This document shows, in pieces, positions 34,161 through 46,610 of a stretch of DNA of 64,000 nucleotides (the stretch's first letter is position 1; the number at the start of each line of letters is the position of its first letter). Made by a program: the position numbers and the translations under genes. Source of the stretch: Cenococcum geophilum 1.58 (Eukaryota; Ascomycota; Dothideomycetes; Gloniales; Gloniaceae); the NCBI GenBank assembly GCA_001692895.1, contig KV748219.1, positions 62,001 through 126,000 on the forward strand, in the 5' to 3' direction. The notes beneath the pieces were generated by a model, which saw only the letters and a list, made by a program, of their open reading frames with translations, did no database searches and was not told where the DNA came from.

Positions 34161-37057
34161 ATACCTATAGATATACTATTAGTATAAGAGGCCTAGCTAA
34201 TTATTAGTTAGCTAGAAAATTATATATTTAGCTAGCTACCTAAGGCAGATTTAAGGATCTCTATAGCGCTACTAGCGCTAAGCTAAGCAAATATACGTAT
34301 TAAGGGCTACCTACTAATTAAGCTGCTAATTAACGCCAACTATGGGGTAATTAGGGCTATTAAGGCCCTAAAAATATATAAAAAAATCCTCCCTACCTAA
34401 TCCTTAATTATGGCAGTACGTCTACTATTATACCTCTTTATATAAGATAGCGCTAACTAACCGTATAGAAATTAATATTACTAATAATACTAAATTACGC
34501 GCTAACGCGTAGTATATCCTCGCCCTTATATATACTATAAGGCCTAAAAATACGTTTATAACGTATAATCTAAAGTAAAAGAAGTTTAAGGTAATACCCC
34601 CCCCTTTTAAAAGTATCGCGGCCTACGGCTAACGCGTTATTTAGCTTTAGGCCTTCTATAAATGGAAGCAGTACTATAATAGCAATACTATTATAAAGGA
34701 TATGCTATTTCTCTTCCTTATTAAGGAGGTTACAAGCTAGCCCTTAAAAGGGAAGAGCTGTAAAGCTAATATTAATATACCCTAAAAGAAGACGCGGCTC
34801 TTATAGCGGTTAGTTTATAGCTATATTACTACTCTAACGGACCTCTATTAGATATAGAAAGCCATAAAAATAAATAGCTACCTATCTCTGCGGGAGGATA
34901 GCGTTAGGGAGTACCTAAAGACGCTATAGTAGAGGGACGCGCAGTGTAAGAAAGAGCAGTTTACTAATAAGGGCAGAGACACCCTCCTTAACGGCTATAC
35001 TAAGGACGAGTTCTAAAACGTCTACTATAAGCTTTAGGCTAGGGGCGCCGCCTTATCCCTAAAGTGCTACTTCTATACACTTATTAATATCCTACTAGGC
35101 TATTATATACTTACCTACGGCAGTAATAGGCGCTCTACTAAGATCTTAAATCTATTTACCTTTAAGTTTAAGGGTAAAGGCCCTACGCGCTATATGCCCT
35201 TAATATTTACTATACGCGCAGGTAAGTAAAACTAGTATAGCCGCCTTAAAACTATTAGGGCCCTATAGAACAGAAAGCCGCTTATTTATATACTTAGTAG
35301 GCTAGCTTTCTATCTCTTATACCGCTAGGATTTTAATATAAAGCTGTTTCTGGACTTTAGTAGTTACTTAGTATAGTATAATATACGCCTAATTAAGAGT
35401 GGTACTAGGGACTATAAGGTAGCCCTCTTATATAACTTATAGCAAGATTAGGTTATAAAGGCCTTTTAGTATATTAGTATCTTCTTAGAGAAGAAGATAT
35501 ATATTAGGCGGAATGCTAGCGCTAAGATAGCGGAGCTAAAGGGGGTTAGTAAGGACCAAATTTAGCGCGCTAAGAGGTAAAACTAAAAGCAGATAGTAGG
35601 CTGTTACTTAAACTCTCTTTTATAAGAGTTTATAAGGTTAATAGTAGGACACCCCTTATAGATAGGCTACTTTAAAATCTGCTATATAGGTATCACGCCG
35701 CCTAACGTACTGCTATTAATAATATAGCCCAAACTAGACAAATAAAAGGGCTATTTTAGCCTATAGCTATACTAGATTAATAACCTTACCGCTATAGGGG
35801 TTATAAACCTTCTCTTTTACCTCTGTAAGGTTATTCTATAGAACTTAATAGCCCTCTATAAGATATTCCTAAGCTATCTAATATAGAGCTACCCTATTTT
35901 TTAGTATAAGGCGTATAAGGCCTTTATATAGGATCTAAAGCCCTACCTATAGGAAGAGAAGAGCCTAAATTAGCTATTAATTCTTTATTAGGCTATACTA
36001 CTCCTTATTAACTAATTAAAGGCTCTATATACTAAATATAAGTAGATAGCTAATAAGGTTAAGGGCTTATTAAACTATTTAGATAAGTCCTAATAGGCCT
36101 AGTCTTTATAGCTTTAATTACTAATATCTAGAGGCCTTATATTTTAACTAGAAGCCCCTTTAGCTATAGCTATAATAGTAGCTGCGATATAGCCTTAGGG
36201 CTAATTTACTAACCCCCCGCGTCCGCCTATAGAAGTAGCCCCTTTAGCTCTATTTATTACGGAATTTAGTAGATATATATCCGCCTAAGTAAGCGCTATA
36301 GGCTCTCCTTCCTATATAGCTTTACCACCACCGCTACCGTAATAGCCGTAGCTATAGCCGTAGCTAGAGCCTAAGTCTGGGTCTCTATTTATATACTATA
36401 TAAGCCACGCGGTAAACTTTATACGGGCCCTTTAGCGTAAGTAGACTAAAGGGCTAGGAGGTAATCCTTTTATAGTAGCGCTAGATTCTAAATAGGGTAG
36501 TAAATAGCGGGCCAGCTAGTAAAAGGAGGTTTAATAGTACTCCCTACGGCTTAAGGTTATTAAGGAGATTAAGTAGGTTGCGTAGGTCTAGAAGGTTAAT
36601 AAGGAAGCGGCTATATAGTAGGTTAATCTATAGTAGGAGTAGATATAGTACTTACTAAATTAGCTTTATAAACGGCTTTAAGCGGGTAAAAAGGCTTTAA
36701 AATAGTTATATATATGACTTTTAATAAGATACTAAGAGGTCCTCTATTAAAACTTTCGTCTATAGCCCCCTAGGGGCTTATTTTAGTGCCGTATAAGTTT
36801 AATAGGGTACTTTAGGGTAGTGGCGCGTAACTTAAAACGCGAATATCTTTATTAACCTACGGCCGATTCTTACCATTTTAGTACAAGTAGAAAGCGCTTA
36901 GCAGGCTCTACGCATAGCGCTTAACGGGTGTTAAGAGTATGGCGTTGCTGGCGATTAAAAATCGACTGTGGATATAGGGTAACATCCACAGTCGCTAAAC
37001 GCACGGACCTCCTCGCCCGCGTAATCGTAACTCAGCCGCTGATTCAGCCATATAAAT
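34161..37057 (+). mobile_element. Crypton copy 3, full 2,897-bp unit
   Basis: It is the same length as copy 2 and directly adjacent to it. The HxxR box reads Y-I-R-R (about 35,505), the nucleophile string GCYLN is present at about 35,600, and the GCR1_C-like block lies at about 36,540-36,600. Its last few hundred bases (36,750-37,057) are less mutated than in the other copies, with an open stretch from 36,928. At 37,057 homology to the inter-unit junctions stops abruptly, which marks the array's right end. Confidence 0.75.
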
Positions 37058-37507
37058 TTATCTCGGTCCTAGACGATCAGCCAATTATAAGCTGCTTATA
37101 TAACAGATTAATTATCTTATATTGTTGTCGTCTAGTACACAGTTCGGAAATTTGTTAGTCCCTCGCGCCGATTTATATATAATTCTTATATAAACTCGCG
37201 CGCCATACTAAATTTTTAGCCATTAATTAATAACGAACCAACGCCTTTATAAATAATCGGCCAATATTATGTTCTAGAGCTTTATAGGGCAATTCTAACG
37301 CTACCAAAATTATTGTGAACGGCCTGGTGGTTACCGCTATATTTTGCCTAAAATATTATCACCAAAACAGTAAACATTCAGCTAGAGCCACTAATTCTTA
37401 ATATTTAACCTTCTATATTAATATTTATAGTAGATAAACACCTAAATAGCTAATATACTGTATCTAGACTAACTCTGGGCCTTATTACCTGCTTTATTAC
37501 TCCTCCG
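37058..37507. other. mildly decayed non-coding sequence right of the Crypton array
   Basis: This stretch keeps more CA/TG than the elements on either side, for example around 37,310-37,400. No open frame or repeat family is recognised. It may be the original target sequence of the Crypton array, including the abutting side of its integration site. Confidence 0.4.
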
Positions 37508-38836
37508 CTGCCTACACAAACGCCTACACAAAAGCCTACACGAACGCCTGCACGAACGCCTGCACGAATGCCTATATAAAGCTCTATATAAAGCTCTGCA
37601 CGAGGCTCTGCTTAAAGGTCTGGTCGAAAGTCTAGTCGAAGGTCTAATCAAAGCTCTGGTCGAGGGTCTGGTCGAGGGTCTGGTCAAAGCTCTGGTCGAA
37701 GCTCTAGTCGAGGGTCTGCTCGAAGCTCTGCTCGGGGGTCTACTTAAAGCTGGTCGAAGGTCTGGTTGAAGCTCTGCTCAAGGGTCTGGTCGAAGGTCTG
37801 GTCGAGGCTCTGGTCAAGGGTCTAGTCGAAGCTCTGGTCGAGGGTCTGCTTGAAGCTCTGGTTAAAGCTCTAGTCGAGGGCCTGCCCGAAGCTCTGCTCA
37901 AGGGTCTGCTTGAAGCTCTGGTCGAAGCTCTGGTCGAAGCTCTGCTCAAGGGTCTACTCAAAGCTCCTCGAGGGTCTACTTAAAGCTCGTCGAAGCTCTA
38001 GTCGAGGGTCTGGTAGAGGCTCTAGTCGAAGCTCTGGTCGAGGGTCTGGTCGAAGCTCTGGTCGAGGGTCTACTCGAAGCTCTGGTCGAGGGTCTGCTTA
38101 AAGCTCTAGTCAAAGCTCTGGTCGAGGGTCTGGTCGAAGCTCTGGTCGAAGCTCTGGTCGAAGCTCTGGTCGAGGGTCTACTCGAAGCTCTGCTCGGGGG
38201 TCTACTTAAAGCTGGTCGAAGGTCTGGTTGAAGCTCTGCTCGAGGGTCTAGTCGAAGCTCTAGTCGAAGCTCTGGTCGAGGGTCTGGTCGAAGCTCTGGT
38301 CGAGGGTCTGCTTAAAGCTCTAGTCGAAGCTCTGGTCGAGGGCCTGCCCAAAGCTCTGCTCGAGGGTCTGCTTAAAGCTCTGGTCGAAGCTCTGGTCGAA
38401 GCTCTAGTCGAGGGTCTGCTCGAAGCTCCTCGAGGGTCTGCTTAAAGCTCTGGTCGAAGCTCTGGTCAAGGGTCTACTCAAAGCTCTGCTCGAGGGTCTG
38501 CTCAAAGCTCTGGTCGAAGCTCCTCGAAGCTCTAGTCAAAGCTCTCCTCAAAGCTCTAGTCGAAGCTCTGCTCGAAGCTCTGCTCGAAGCTCTGGTCGAG
38601 GGTCTAGTCGAAGCTCTACTCGAAGCTCTGGTCGAAGCTCCTCGAAGCTCTAGTCGAAGCTCTCCTCAAAGCTCTGCTCGAAGCTCTCCTCGAAGCTCCT
38701 CAAAGCTCTGCTCGAAGCTCTACTCGAAGCTGCTCAAAGCTCTACTCAAAGCTCTACTCAAAGCTCTGCTCAAAGCTCTGCTCAAAGCTCTGCTCAAGGC
38801 TCTGCTCGGAACCCTATATAGGGCTCTAAAGCTCTA
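37508..38836. repeat. 12-bp minisatellite, large array
   Basis: About 1.3 kb is built of 12-nt monomers such as GGTCGAAGCTCT, GGTCGAGGGTCT and GCTCGAAGCTCT, with occasional shortened units (CCTCGAAGCTCT). Since 12 is a multiple of three, both strands carry long open stretches of four-residue repeats (K-L-W-S type; R-P-S-T type). These have no other coding evidence, so I do not call genes. The first units (GCCTACACGAAC, GCCTGCACGAAC) are of the type found in the array at 58.3 kb. Confidence 0.9.
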
Positions 38837-39653
38837 CTAACACGCAGCACTAATATACCATTATTATTAATTCTATTTATTGCCCAATTAGGTCCCTTTT
38901 AGGTCTATATAGGCTTTTACCTTCTATATAGGAAAAGGCTCCCTAAGGGGGGAAAACCTAGGTATTTCCTTTTAGCTAGTTTTACGCGTTCTACCTTTGC
39001 CTAGCCTATATAACTTTATAGTATATTTACCTTATATACTATACTTCCTAGGTATATTAGAAGATTTAAAAGGAAGTAGTAAAAGGGTTTAATAATTCGC
39101 TAGCGTGCTGCCTATAGCTAGGCGGAGATATCTAGTCCCTAAGGGACTAGAAGGGGGGGTATTCTTTAATATCTTCCTATTAGGTCTTATATACTATTTA
39201 GAACTACTAAAAAACTTCTTAGTTTATTATTAGGTAAAACCTAAGTAGATATATAGCTGTAAGGTACGGGGTGACTTAGGGGTAACTCGCCCGTAAGGTA
39301 TATACGCTATATATACCTAGGGAAACCCCTTCCTTACCTTATACTCAGACTCCTTCCTTTCCCTTAAGGATTTATCTGTTTATATAATATATCCTATTAT
39401 TCCATTAATTAAGCTCCCTATCTATATCCTTACCTTATATTTATTAACTATTATACTATTATATATAGGCCGCTACTTATAAAGAATATCTAAATAATAT
39501 TATTTATACTTATACTAGTAAATAGCTAATATCTTACTAAGTAGTAGTTATAAAAAATTTATATATAGCGCACTACCTATATAGGCTATCCGTATATATA
39601 TTATAATATAGTATTTAGAATATAAATACTTACTAGCTATATATTTAAACTTA
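38837..39653. other. RIP-decayed sequence with a possible polypurine tract
   Basis: No gene is recognised. A perfect inverted repeat CTAGTCCCTAAGGGACTAG lies at 39132-39150, followed at once by a G-rich run (AAGGGGGGG, ending about 39159) and TATTCTTT. That resembles a polypurine tract and LTR start on the plus strand, but no partner LTR was found. Part of this stretch may be the 3' end of the LINE that Gypsy F interrupts. Confidence 0.35.
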
Positions 39654-39658
39654 GGACC

Positions 39659-39822
39659 TATTATAGTGCTGCAGTGAAGTAGACTAAATAACTACGTTAT
39701 AGTATAAAGAGGAGAAGAGGCGAAAGGGGTATCGTATATAGATAGTAGGGCCAGCCGCTAAGGCGCTAGTAGTGGGCCAGCCAATAGTAGGAAACAGTAT
39801 AAGACAGGTCAGTGCCGTAATA
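39659..39822 (-). repeat. 3' LTR of Gypsy F
   Basis: 164 nt. It contains GCCGCTAAGGCGCTAGTAGT, the string that precedes hairpin H1 in Copia B2 and Gypsy A2, between two GGGCCAGCC repeats. Confidence 0.93.
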
Positions 39823-39977
39823 GTACTCCCCTCCCCTAAAAGGTTTAGTCCCCAAACTAAACAAGTAGCTTTAAAATAGAATATTACGGTACTAGTAAAT
39901 TGCCGTTAGATTACCGTTAGATTACCGTTATATAATGGCAAACTATAGTTATATAGCCAGTTTAACAAATAGCGTCG

Positions 39978-40095
39978 GCAGAACTCCACACCACCACCCA
40001 AATTAATTAGGTATAGCGTTCTTAGCAAGAACCTAACTAATTAGATAACTTTAACCGCTGGTTAAAGTTCCATAAGATCTTAACTTCTCTAAATT
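39978..40095 (-). promoter_or_regulatory. 3' module of F with hairpin H2
   Basis: This 118-nt block is nearly the same as Copia B2 25002-25119. Hairpin H2 (AACTTTAACC GCT GGTTAAAGTT) is at 40047-40069. H1 is absent. A threefold TTACCGTTAGA-type tandem repeat lies just before it at about 39,900-39,930, echoed by TTACCGT/ACGGTAA in A1. Confidence 0.85.
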
Positions 40096-40099
40096 ATCG

Positions 40100-43000
40100 T
40101 AGTTGTCATCCATGGCCTTAGCGTAGTAAGTCTCTCTTATCTTATACCCAGTCTAGGGGTCCAGGCTTCTTAGGGTGTTATTTATAAAACTTTAGTAGTA
40201 CGCGCTCGTACCTTTTTAGGGATTTCTCGGGTTCCCAGGTTTTCTTATTATAATATTTCCACTTAATATAATACGTTAAGCCGTGCTCGTCTCTTTGTTT
40301 ATTATGTATATTAAGGATTTTTTTTAAATTCCTACTTATCCGTAATATTGCTGTTATTATCTCTTTTAGCTATCCTGCCTATAATATTACGGCGTTCCTC
40401 TTTATTAATACATGCTTAGCTAGGGATCTCTTTAGGGAACCAAAGACGGACTTTTAAAGTATAAAAAGACTTATTAACACGAATATAGTTTAAGAGGTCT
40501 ACTACAACTGCCCCTCTATAGGCGGCTAAGACGGGCCAGGGTCTATCCTAGTTATTATCCTATTTCCTCTTAGGCTAGTTAGTCTTTATATTTTTAAGGC
40601 TAACTATAACCATATTATCCTTTTTAAATATTATACCTTTATCCCGTTTTATATTAGCGTTATCTTTATAGCGTTGCTAGGAGATATAAGCTAGGGCCTT
40701 AAGCTAAGTTAGGATATGCTTAAAGCGGTTAGCAATAGCATTAGCTTATAGGTACTCTTTCTTTATATATATAGACAGGGCTAATAGCTAGGGGCCTGCT
40801 AGTTTAATGCCCAAATGTAGGTTATAGCCATAGTTAGTAAAGAACGGTAAGATTCCTATAGTTTTGTTAACCTAATTATTTATAGCAAACTCAGTAAGGG
40901 GGAGCCAATCTACCTAGTTATCTTAGGTGAAGCTCACAAAAGCGCGTAGATACTTATTTATTACTACGTTAACAATCTTAGTCTAGCTATTTATTTTAGG
41001 GTACTATACAGAACTAGGGCTTAGAGTTACCTTTAGGCGCTAGTTTAGGCGGCGCTAGAAGTTAGAAATAAATAAAGAGCCTCTATTAGAGATAATGGTA
41101 CTTAGGGCGCTATATAACTTATAAATAGTATAGATAAATGCTTTAACGAGCTTCTCTATATCTAGGCTAGTAACAGGGATAAAGTGTCTTATTTTTGTTA
41201 GGCGGTTAACAACAATAAAGATATATCTGTATATTTTGCTATTGCGAAGGCACTTAGGTAGGTTAACAACGTGGTTAATAGAGATATTAGTCTACGGGCG
41301 GACTGGTAGTTTTAGTAGTTTTAGAAAACCAGATAGTGCTAAGTGTAGGGTCTTTATATAGAAGCAGAGAGCGCAGTCTTCTATAAAGGTAGTTATGAAC
41401 TATAAAATACCTAGCCACTAATAGGTTTAATTAAGGAGGTCTAGTGTCTTAACGCGGCCTAGGTGGCCCGCAGGACCCAAACTATATATACGGTATACAA
41501 CTTCTAGTTAGAGTTTAGGTAAATTAGGGATAAATACTTAATTCCTATAGTAGATTAGGCCGTTAATAATTAAATATTCAGATTTATTATAGCGGAGTAA
41601 CTTTCTAATCTACTTAGGCCAACAGTATACTTTACGGCCTTCCCGTTTGCGTAACGTAGCTAATATATCCCTAGCAAGTTTATTCTCCTTATAGGCATTC
41701 TTAATAAGCTCCTTAAGGGGTTTTTTCTTAGGCTCTAGGTCCATTACTGCAATAAAGTCTTCAACGCTTTAGTCTTGGGATTTACTTAGCAGCTCTTTTA
41801 GGATAGCGGAGTCAACTTTTTTTAGTGGTAAGACAATACGGTCTTAGTATCGTAGACATTTATCACTAGTATTAGTAGGTGCTACGCCTAGGAGGCGGCT
41901 AAGAGCGTCTAGGATTGTAGCTTTAGTGCTAGGCCTATAAGTAATAATAAAGTTAAACTAAGAGAGGAACTCAGCCCAACGGACTTAGCGCTAGTTTAGT
42001 TGTTTTATTATTATAAAAGTCTAGAGGTTCTTATAGTCCGTAATAATCTTAAATAGTTATTTAGTTCCTTATAGTTTAGGGCACTATTCTTCTAGTACTT
42101 TTACAATTACTAGGAGCTCCTTATTATATATCTTATAGTTATATTTAGGGGCAGAGTGTTTAGCAAAGAAGAATGCGACTAGCTTAAGTTTGCTATCTTT
42201 ACTAGCTTAGTAGAGTACTTCTCCTAAAGCCTAGTTTAAGGCATCTATCTCTACTACAGTCTTCTTTATATAGTCGTAGTATATTAAAACCGGTGCTATA
42301 GTAAACGCTATTTTTAGGGTCTAGAACGCCTATGCTTAATTAGGGCCCTATAACCAGCTAGTACTTTTCTTCAGTAGCCTAGTTATAGGCTCAACTGCCT
42401 TAGAAAAGCCTTAGATAAATTATTAGTAGAAGTTCGCAAAGCCAAGAAATTACTATAGTTCCTTAACTAATATTAGGTCCTTCTATTCCTATAAGGCCTG
42501 CACCTTCTTAGGGTCTATAATTATGCCGTTAGTTAAGATAATTAAGCCAAGGTATTTTATTTTAGTGGTATAAAACTTAGACTTATTAATATTAATCTAG
42601 AGCCCAGCATTACCAAGTCTCTAAATAACTTTATTTATATATTTCGTATACTTAGCGCGTGTTTTTAAGAAGATAAGAACATTATTAAGATACGTAGTGC
42701 AGTAGTCGTCAAGGGCGTTATATAAAACATAGTTTATATAGTTCTAGAATATAGCGGGTGCGTTACAGAAACTAAATAGTATAACTAACGTTTTATAGAG
42801 CCTAAACTAGGTAATAAATACTATAAGCCACTTATAGCCTTCCGCGATCCGGATCCAGTTAAATACAGCAATTACATTAAGCTTAGTAAAGTACTTAGCG
42901 CCATAGAGTGCGTTAAGTATCTCGCGGATTAATAGTAATAGGTACCAATTTTTAATAGTAACTATGTTTAGGCCTTAGTAGTTATAGTAGATTTATATAC

Positions 43001-46000
43001 CGCCGCCAGGTTTCGCAGCAAGGAGGAATAGTACGGCGGCTGGTAACGTTAATTTGCGGATAAAACCCTTATCTAGCATCTTGTCAATCCACTTCTTTAT
43101 ACAACTAAGTTTAGTAGGTAAAAGTAGTCTATTTTTATAATATAGGGCTTGCTTTCCGGGTATAATTTTAATTTTATAGTCCTATAGTCGGTAAGGGGGC
43201 AGCTTATCTACATTCTTAAGAAGAAAGTGTTTAATATATTTATAGAACTCTTTTAGTAAGCGTTGCAAAATATCTTCACGGGTAATCCTAGTTTGCCTTT
43301 TAGGAATTTTTCAACATCAGTATCGACTATCTTTCGGTGTAGGAACTCAGACTTAGTTTTTAGGTTTATCTTAAGAAAGTTATAAAAATAAGGGGGTAGC
43401 GCTTTACGGGCTTCCTCTATTATATAGTTGCCTTCTACTAGCCAGCGGAAAGACCTTTTTAATAGGTTTAGTACTTCTATTAGGCCTATAGGCAGCTCTT
43501 TAAGCAGCTATTAATACTCTTCTTATTTAACTAGTTCTACTAGCTCCGCCATATAAATCCTCATTACCTTTACGTCTTTTTATTTACAGAACTAGGTAAA
43601 ATTAACGGCATAAGTGTATCTAATATTATCTAGGTTAGGGCGTGTCTAGTTCTCTAGTACTATAGCTAGGCTAGCGCGGCTTAGTTAGCCTAGGGGGGCA
43701 AAAATAAGGCGGCGGCCCTATATAGTACGCGCGGGAGACAGGTATAAGGTTAGGCGTTATAAAGGGGAAGTCTTAATTGCTCTGGTTTCGGTCTTAGATA
43801 TAACACCTTTAGCTATTATACGTACGGTTGCGTATATATATAGTAAATAACTTAGAGTCCGGTGTCTTATTAGCTAGCCTAGGTTAAGTAGGTATATACG
43901 GGGGACTTATAGTTCTAGCGGTATTTATATTTTTAGGGGCAGGGCAGTAGTCCAATCTTCCAGAATCTCCACTTCGTTTACTGTATATATTAGCTCGCTA
44001 GTATTAGGTACCTCTTTTACTATTAGCTAACGGTATCTAAGCATTAGCCGTGTAATACATCCGTATAGTGCTACTTAGTTACAGTCAGGGATATACCATA
44101 GGAGACAGTTATAGGCACAGTAATTAGAGTTAAACTTAAGCTCTAAAACGGGGAAGTCTATTCTTAGGTTATACTTTTTAAGCCAGAGCATTCCAAGAAT
44201 TACTAGTATTAAAGGTGATAACTTTATAATATAGAAAAGCATAGATTCTATATAGTAGCCAATTATTATTTTTACTGTAAAGTAATAGGTAATAAAGCTA
44301 GATGGGAGTCTGTTGGCAAGGCGGAGTAGTTTTAAAACTAGGAGTCTTTTTATTATAATATTGTGCTTTTTTATAAGCGAGTCTTTGTCTGCAAACACTA
44401 GTACTATACTACCACTATTAATAAGGCTTAATGTTTTAATAAAGACTTCTAGGAGTAGGTTGCGCGGTAAGGAGAGGTAAGTCTAGATAAGGATAGCATT
44501 TTTATTATTATTTACTATTTTAAGGTTAAGTACCAGCTAGCTTAAAATAAGGTCTAACTAATCTAGTAGTATAAATCTAATCCTTTTATCCTCCTCCCTA
44601 TATAGTTCTAACCCTTAGAGGCGACTTAGTCCAAGGGTTGGCCTTTTAATAACTAGATCGTGGGGCTTAGCTAATAGCTATAGTCTTAACTAGTATGTCC
44701 TAACGTATCGGTCTCTAATAGTATATATATGCTAGGGGGTACTTCTCCAATAATATAGCCGGTTTTATAATTAGTAGTAGTACGGAGCATTTATCCGTAG
44801 TTTATATACGGGACTATTAGGGAGGGCTATATTAGGGAGGGAAATTATAGGGGCGGGTTTTTATATCCGAACCTACGTCCTCGTCCCCGGTTACCGCCTT
44901 AATTACTATCCCCTCTACTAAAGAATCCGCCGCGGCTAGGAGGGGGTTAGCGCGGTAGTATTAAAAGGGGATTTAGGTTTATCTAGGGGTTATAAGCATC
45001 TTTCTAGTAGCCAGATTAGCCACATGCTATATAAAGTTTATTATCTATACGATATCTTTAGACGTCGTTAGAAAGGCTACTACTACTACCACTAAATTTA
45101 ACGGCGTTAAGGTCTATTAGGTCATTCTATAGTGCCAGTGCTAAGGTATTATTATTAGGTAATGCAGGTTAATATCCGCTAGCGGTATTTAGCTTAGCGG
45201 CATTTAGTTTAGTATAGTGAGTATAGTTCTATAGGTTATAAGTAAACACATCTATTTACTTACTCCAGCCCTTATAATTGGCATTATTAATCTTACAGCT
45301 AAGGGTAAAGGCTAGGTCCTTTATTTTAGGGGAAATATTCTTCCTAAATAAATCCACCTTTTATTCCTTAGTCTTATTTGCTTTAATTATTAACTTATTA
45401 AGCTCTACTTTCTAGGACTAGTAGTTACGCTTACCTTAATATAAAGTATCCAACTTATTTTTAGCCGCTTAGGTTATATCCATAGTCTTATAGTGTCTTC
45501 TCATATATATAAACATAGATTCTCAGTCAAAAAAGGTCCATTTACTTAGATTGTTTGGGTATATGCGTAGCATATTAAGGCTATATTTAACATAGTTATA
45601 GGCCTTATCTATTAGCATATCTAACATATAGAAAACTTCGTCCATTAGGGTCTTAAAGCACTTTACATCCCTCCAAAAAACACCTTAGATCTTTATTTCC
45701 CATATTTTAAATTTTTCTTACTTTTTAATTGGTGATCCCTTACCGTTAAATAGGGTTAAATCTTTTACTTTACGCTTTTTCCTATAGGGCTTAGCTAGAA
45801 GAGGGGAGCTAGTTATAGGGTTTATATTCTTATTGGTAATAGCTTAAATAAGTATAGCGATCTAAGAGCTTAAACTTTATATGGTCTTAATATATATAAA
45901 AGCTTACTATTTATATTATTATATATATAGTTTAGGCGTTATAAGGGAGTTAATTCTATGCTAAGCTTCTTTAAGTTAGGACTTTATAGTTTAACCTTTA

Positions 46001-46400
46001 TTATAGACCGTTTAGAGACCGCTCTTAACGCTAGTTAAAAAGGTTATACATATAGAGAAGTGCTAGAAGGTTTTTGCCACATTAAGGTCCTTAGGGTACT
46101 TAGGACCGTTCCTAATTGCCTAGGTGATATTAGTATAGGTAGTATTAAAGAGGTAGGCGAGTGCTTCGCGTGTATTCGTTAACAGGGTATTATCTATATT
46201 TTAGTCGCCCATTCCGAGGGATCTAGGTAGGGCAATTAAAATCTTATAAGGCTAACTATAATACTAAGGTTATCAGGACTGTCTAGGACTATACTAAGGC
46301 TATACTAAGGCTATGCTAAGACTATAGTATGGTGTTGTTAGTCACGCCAGGTTGCGATTATACTAGGAAAAATAAAGACTATAGACGGAGGCGGTAAACT
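40100..46400 (-). pseudogene. F gag-pol relic (Gypsy, chromodomain)
   Basis: The minus strand ends in a chromodomain at about 40,345-40,170 with HGLTYYIKWKYY and KTWEPEKSLKRYERVLLKFY strings. Upstream lie integrase (about 41.7-40.9 kb), RNase H, and reverse transcriptase at about 43.2-42.5 kb with its active site reading Y-L-N-N near 42,690. A retropepsin-like stretch open from 44,398 to 44,075 contains VILGMLWLKKYNLRIDFP, typical of fungal Gypsy proteases. Gag fills the rest to 46.4 kb. The chromodomain should read histone marks and steer integration into heterochromatin in an active copy. RIP stops and Asp-to-Asn changes make this one dead. Confidence 0.85.
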
Positions 46401-46435
46401 AGGAAGATAAAGATCGCGACGGGGCGCAAGAGGAG

Positions 46436-46444
46436 ATACTACAA
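46436..46444 (-). promoter_or_regulatory. self-priming primer-binding site of F
   Basis: Minus-strand TTGTAGTAT lies 2 nt from the 5' LTR. It pairs with ATACCACAA inside the LTR (46,485-46,493, opposite strand) at 8 of 9 positions, and the mismatch is a G-to-A change of the RIP type. Confidence 0.6.
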
Positions 46445-46446
46445 AC

Positions 46447-46610
46447 TATTATAGTGCTGCAGTGAAGTAGACTAAATAACTACGTTGTGGTATAAAGAGG
46501 AGAAGAGGCGAAAGGGGTATCGTATATAGATAGTAGGGCCAGCCGCTAAGGCGCTAGTAGTGGGCCAGCCAACAGTAGGAAACAGTATAAGATAGGTCAA
46601 TGCCGTAATA
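46447..46610 (-). repeat. 5' LTR of Gypsy F
   Basis: 164 nt, matching 39659-39822 with few substitutions, followed by the GGACC duplication. Confidence 0.93.

Larger units (their letters stand above)
39659..46610 (-). mobile_element. Gypsy F, complete chromovirus with 164-nt LTRs
   Basis: LTRs at 39659-39822 and 46447-46610 are both 164 nt, with TATTATAG..CCGTAATA ends (originally TGTTA..TAACA). They are flanked by GGACC at 39654-39658 and 46611-46615. Minus-strand order is gag, protease, reverse transcriptase, RNase H, integrase, chromodomain, 3' module, LTR. A polypurine tract (minus strand TAGGGGAGGGGAGTAC) abuts the left LTR. Length is 6,952 bp. Confidence 0.95.

Noticed and set aside
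31264-37057. Starship captain (DUF3435 tyrosine recombinase)
   Set aside because: The recombinase is followed by a GCR1_C-like domain in a 2.9-kb unit with no cargo genes, which fits Crypton rather than Starship.
37469-38101. Open frames of four-residue repeats (R-P-S-T, K-L-W-S) as repeat proteins
   Set aside because: They exist on both strands because a 12-bp minisatellite without stop codons is open in several frames; there is no leader, domain or codon bias.
37508-38836. CRISPR-like array
   Set aside because: Units are contiguous 12-mers with no unique spacers, in a fungal genome; it is a minisatellite.
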